Shown here: one piece after another, positions 6,649 through 8,312 of the stretch
How positions within the stretch are numbered: position 1 is the stretch's first letter
How the letters are laid out: every line of letters begins with the position of its first letter
Source: Bryobacteraceae bacterium
Lineage (GTDB): Bacteria; Acidobacteriota; Terriglobia; Bryobacterales; Bryobacteraceae
Reading direction: 5' to 3'
Length of the DNA: 8,312 nucleotides
NCBI GenBank assembly: GCA_029975915.1
Contig: JARKOC010000396.1
Location: 1-8,312, forward strand
The notes under the pieces: generated by a model
The model's input: the letters and a program-made list of their open reading frames with translations, nothing else
Told to the model about the DNA's origin: nothing
Database searches by the model: none
Translations under genes and position numbers: made by a program

Positions 6649-7089
6649 ATGAACGAACTTTTGGCAAGCCACGGATACCCGGCGCTCTTTCTCCTGAGTT
6701 TCCTCGCCTCGACGGTCCTGCCGCTCGGGTCGGAATGGATGCTGGTGGCGATGCTCGTGAAAGACAGGGGCCCTGCGCTTTCCATTGCCGTCGCAACCGC
6801 CGGCAATACGCTTGGCGCCTGCACCACCTATGCTATCGGTTTATATGGCGGCCCCTTCCTCATCGGCCGGGTGCTGCGCGTCAGCGACGACTCCAGGAAA
6901 AGGGCCGAAAGGTTCTACGCACGGTACGGTTCCTGGTCTCTCCTTCTTTCCTGGGTGCCGGTTCTGGGAGACCCTCTCTGCCTGGTGGGCGGGATGCTGC
7001 GGGTCAGCATCGGCCGTTTTTCAATCCTGGTCCTGGCGGGCAAGCTGGCGCGGTATAGTGTTGTCGGGTTGGTTGCACTGTCAATCTGA
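6649..7089 (+). CDS. yqaA: YqaA-type VTT-domain (DedA-related) membrane protein
   Basis: This 146-aa inner membrane protein belongs to COG1238 (YqaA), a short branch of the VTT/SNARE-associated (PF09335) superfamily; E. coli YqaA is about the same length. Matching segments are ASTVLPLGSEWMLVAML (20-36) with Glu29, GNTLGACTTYAIG (52-64), a cytoplasmic basic stretch (SRKRAERFYARYG, 82-94) and SWVPVLGDPLCLVGGMLR (101-118) with Asp108 and Arg118. Larger DedA relatives have been linked to lipid flipping and membrane energetics, but YqaA's own role is not settled. ATG 6649 is chosen because the protein then starts exactly as the family does. An in-frame GTG at 6592 would prepend a Pro/Gly-rich tail reading through the hairpin. 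The ribosome binding site (GTGAGG, 6632-6637) is weak and distant. It is 69 bases from the ABC operon and functional linkage is unproven. Confidence 0.85.
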   Translation: MNELLASHGYPALFLLSFLASTVLPLGSEWMLVAMLVKDRGPALSIAVATAGNTLGACTTYAIGLYGGPFLIGRVLRVSDDSRKRAERFYARYGSWSLLLSWVPVLGDPLCLVGGMLRVSIGRFSILVLAGKLARYSVVGLVALSI

Positions 7090-7157
7090 AGGGGTATGAC
7101 AGGTTTCCCGATGAATGCGCCGCGCGATCCCCTTTCTCTTAATTGTAAAAAATTAAA

Positions 7158-7186
7158 TTGTTATCAGGATGTTGTTCAGGTAAAAA
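7158..7186 (+). promoter_or_regulatory. Candidate promoter for the zinc-ribbon/pilin-like gene
   Basis: TTGTTA (7158-7163) and TAAAAA (7181-7186) are spaced by 17 bases, each matching the sigma-70 consensus at four of six positions. They sit in a sharp AT-rich island (about 7138-7195) inside an otherwise GC-rich region, about 70 bases before the gene start. Confidence 0.4.
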
Positions 7187-7241
7187 AACATCAAGGCTGC
7201 CTGGTGAAAAGAGATACGGGCAGGATGCTGGAATCCATTTC

Positions 7242-7247
7242 GGGAGG
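7242..7247 (+). promoter_or_regulatory. Ribosome binding site deciding the start at 7255
   Basis: GGGAGG is seven bases before ATG 7255. The frame is open back to 7096, but the extra 53 codons run through the AT-rich promoter-like island, so the shorter start is preferred. Confidence 0.75.
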
Positions 7248-7254
7248 GGGATGC

Positions 7255-7761
7255 ATGGAAACAGGCGCAAAGATGTTTTGCAGACATTGCGGTTCCGCGA
7301 TTACTGCGAAGACGCTGGTCTGTCCCGCGTGCGGGAAGGGTCAGGACGCGAACTCGGGGAAACGAAGCAAGGCGGCGATGCTATTGGTCATTGTAGTGGT
7401 GGCAGGCTTCTTCGGTATTGCCGTGCTGGGTATCGTGGCCGCCATTGCCATCCCCCAGTACGCCGCGTACCGGAGCAAGGGAAGCGACGCCCTGGCGCGC
7501 GTCGAACTCACGAAAGCCCGTGCCGCCTGTGAAAGCTACTTTGCCAATACAAGGTACTATCCCGAATCGCTGGACCAGGCCGGATTCAAACCCGTTGCCA
7601 ATGTGACGGTGAAGTACGAGCGGGAGGATGAGGCACACTACAGCATCACCGCGGAACACCAGAACGGCGGGAAGCTCTTTGCGGCCACTTCCCGGGACCC
7701 GGCCAAGGTTTACGTCAAGCAGAAGGGTGCTCCCGATTCGGAGCTGAAACCGTTGGAATAG
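7255..7761 (+). CDS. Zinc-ribbon protein fused to type IV pilin-like helix
   Basis: This 168-aa predicted membrane protein has an unusual order of parts. Residues 8-29 form a zinc ribbon with two CxxC knuckles (C9, C12, C23, C26). A basic linker (GKRSK, 35-39) precedes a long hydrophobic helix (41-66). The end of that helix and the following region, IVAAIAIPQYAAYRSKG (60-76) and CESYFANTRYYPESL (92-106), closely match the N-terminal part of type IV pilins such as Geobacter PilA. Aligned on the IPQ motif, the prepilin Gly/Phe cleavage site and Glu5 are absent (Val45, Ile46, Ala50), so prepilin peptidase should not process it. Likely topology is a cytoplasmic zinc ribbon and a periplasmic pilin-like C-terminal domain ending with a Lys/Pro/Glu tail. 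It may be a regulator or assembly accessory derived from a pilin; that is inference. It has its own candidate promoter. Confidence 0.88.
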   Translation: METGAKMFCRHCGSAITAKTLVCPACGKGQDANSGKRSKAAMLLVIVVVAGFFGIAVLGIVAAIAIPQYAAYRSKGSDALARVELTKARAACESYFANTRYYPESLDQAGFKPVANVTVKYEREDEAHYSITAEHQNGGKLFAATSRDPAKVYVKQKGAPDSELKPLE

Positions 7762-7855
7762 ACACAGAGGAGAATGGGATCTCGAAAAGTCATGCATGAC
7801 AGGAACTCCGCGGAATACGCTGCGTGCATACGTGCCAAAGCAAAGGAGCTCTCAA

Positions 7856-8312
7856 ATGGAACTGAAAGATATCAGGAAAGTGCTGGTTGTCGGCGGCGGG
7901 ACCATGGGCCTGCAGATCGCCTTCCAGTGCGCGGCCCACGGCTACGAAGTCACTCTCTACGACATTGACGGGACTGCGCTGGATACATCTCTCAAGCGGC
8001 TCAGCGCCTATGCGGACAGTCTTGTCAGCGGCGGTCATCTGGAGAGACGGAGAGCAGAACGAGCCCTTGCCGGGATTGCTGCCACGACCGATGCGGCGGA
8101 GGCGGCCCGGGAGGCGGACCTGATCAGCGAATCGGTTCCCGAGGATCCCGCCCTGAAGGGGAAGGTATTCGCCCGGTTCAACGAGCTGTGCCCCGGCCGA
8201 ACCATTTTCACCACCAATACCTCCATGCTGGTCCCCTCGGTAATCGCCGAAGCCACCGGCCGTCCTGAGCGATTCCTCGCGTTCCATTTCCACCAGCCGG
8301 TCTGGGTCGGGA
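7856..8312 (+). CDS. 3-hydroxyacyl-CoA dehydrogenase-type protein, N-terminal part
   Basis: The gene runs off the window edge; 152 codons are visible. It matches the NAD-binding domain of 3-hydroxyacyl-CoA dehydrogenases (3HCDH_N, PF02737), enzymes that oxidise L-3-hydroxyacyl-CoA to 3-ketoacyl-CoA with NAD+ in fatty acid or butyrate-type metabolism. A Rossmann loop VVGGGTMG (11-18) is followed by the acidic end of strand two, YDID (35-38), which should bind the adenosine ribose. ESVPED (92-97), TTNTSML (119-125) with Ser123, and HFHQPVW (144-150) with His144 align with the family's catalytic Ser and His; the last motif is HFHQP where classical enzymes have HFFNP. AGGAG (7844-7848) is seven bases before ATG 7856, and the family's proteins begin near this point. 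The 94-base gap after the previous gene shows no clear terminator. The C-terminal substrate domain lies outside the window. Confidence 0.9.
   Translation, partial: MELKDIRKVLVVGGGTMGLQIAFQCAAHGYEVTLYDIDGTALDTSLKRLSAYADSLVSGGHLERRRAERALAGIAATTDAAEAAREADLISESVPEDPALKGKVFARFNELCPGRTIFTTNTSMLVPSVIAEATGRPERFLAFHFHQPVWVG

Noticed and set aside
5784..6827. Long minus-strand frames opposite the ATPase and yqaA genes
   Set aside because: The + strand carries unmistakable Walker and signature motifs; the antisense products have shadow-type composition.
7089..7134. AAGGGG/CCCCTT inverted repeat after yqaA as a terminator
   Set aside because: Six-pair stem with a 34-base loop and only a broken T tract; too weak to call.
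7796..7855. In-frame upstream ATG adding 20 residues to the dehydrogenase
   Set aside because: The family begins just before the Rossmann strand, and only the ATG at 7856 has a well-placed ribosome binding site.
7774..7968. 64-codon + strand frame before the dehydrogenase
   Set aside because: Its ribosome-binding motif abuts the ATG and most of the frame overlaps the dehydrogenase in another phase.
1..8312. CRISPR array, tRNA or rRNA genes, insertion sequence
   Set aside because: Reading through both strands I saw no regularly spaced repeats, no tRNA-like folds, and no transposase or terminal inverted repeats.

Overview
The window is a GC-rich bacterial chromosome segment. It probably comes from a Geobacter-like member of the Desulfuromonadota (Deltaproteobacteria). 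That placement is an inference from codon style, the pilin-like sequence near 7.4 kb, which resembles Geobacter PilA, and the gene mix; no rRNA or other marker confirms it. All well-supported genes are on the + strand.

Layout. (1) 1-756 is a less GC-rich stretch. It has two short, unrecognised minus-strand reading frames (441-554 with a very strong ribosome binding site, then 36-398) and a leader without a convincing gene. (2) 757-1368 is a secreted protein with an SH3-like domain, four cysteines and a C-terminal coiled coil. A clear intrinsic terminator at 1401-1441 closes it. (3) 1571-6579 is a tightly coupled four-gene operon. It encodes a membrane-anchored substrate-binding protein made of two tandem ABC_sub_bind domains, a STAS-domain protein with a large unrecognised C-terminal region, an ABC permease, and an ABC ATPase. 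Successive genes overlap by 1, 4 and 8 bases. (4) 6649-7089 is a YqaA-type VTT/DedA-related membrane protein. (5) 7255-7761 is an unusual membrane protein joining an N-terminal zinc ribbon to a type IV pilin-like helix that lacks the prepilin cleavage site. (6) 7856 to the window edge is the N-terminal half of a 3-hydroxyacyl-CoA dehydrogenase-type NAD-binding protein.

How it fits together. The SBP, permease and ATPase correspond to the COG2984/COG4120/COG1101 type of ABC importer, whose best-studied relatives are the TrpXYZ/YtlA-like systems. The substrate here cannot be read from the sequence. The distinctive points are the doubled, non-lipoprotein, membrane-anchored binding protein and a STAS switch protein translated between the binding protein and the permease. 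Together they suggest an importer whose activity or output is tied to a phospho-switch signalling module. The kinase and phosphatase expected for such a switch are not in the window. The downstream genes are probably separate transcription units.
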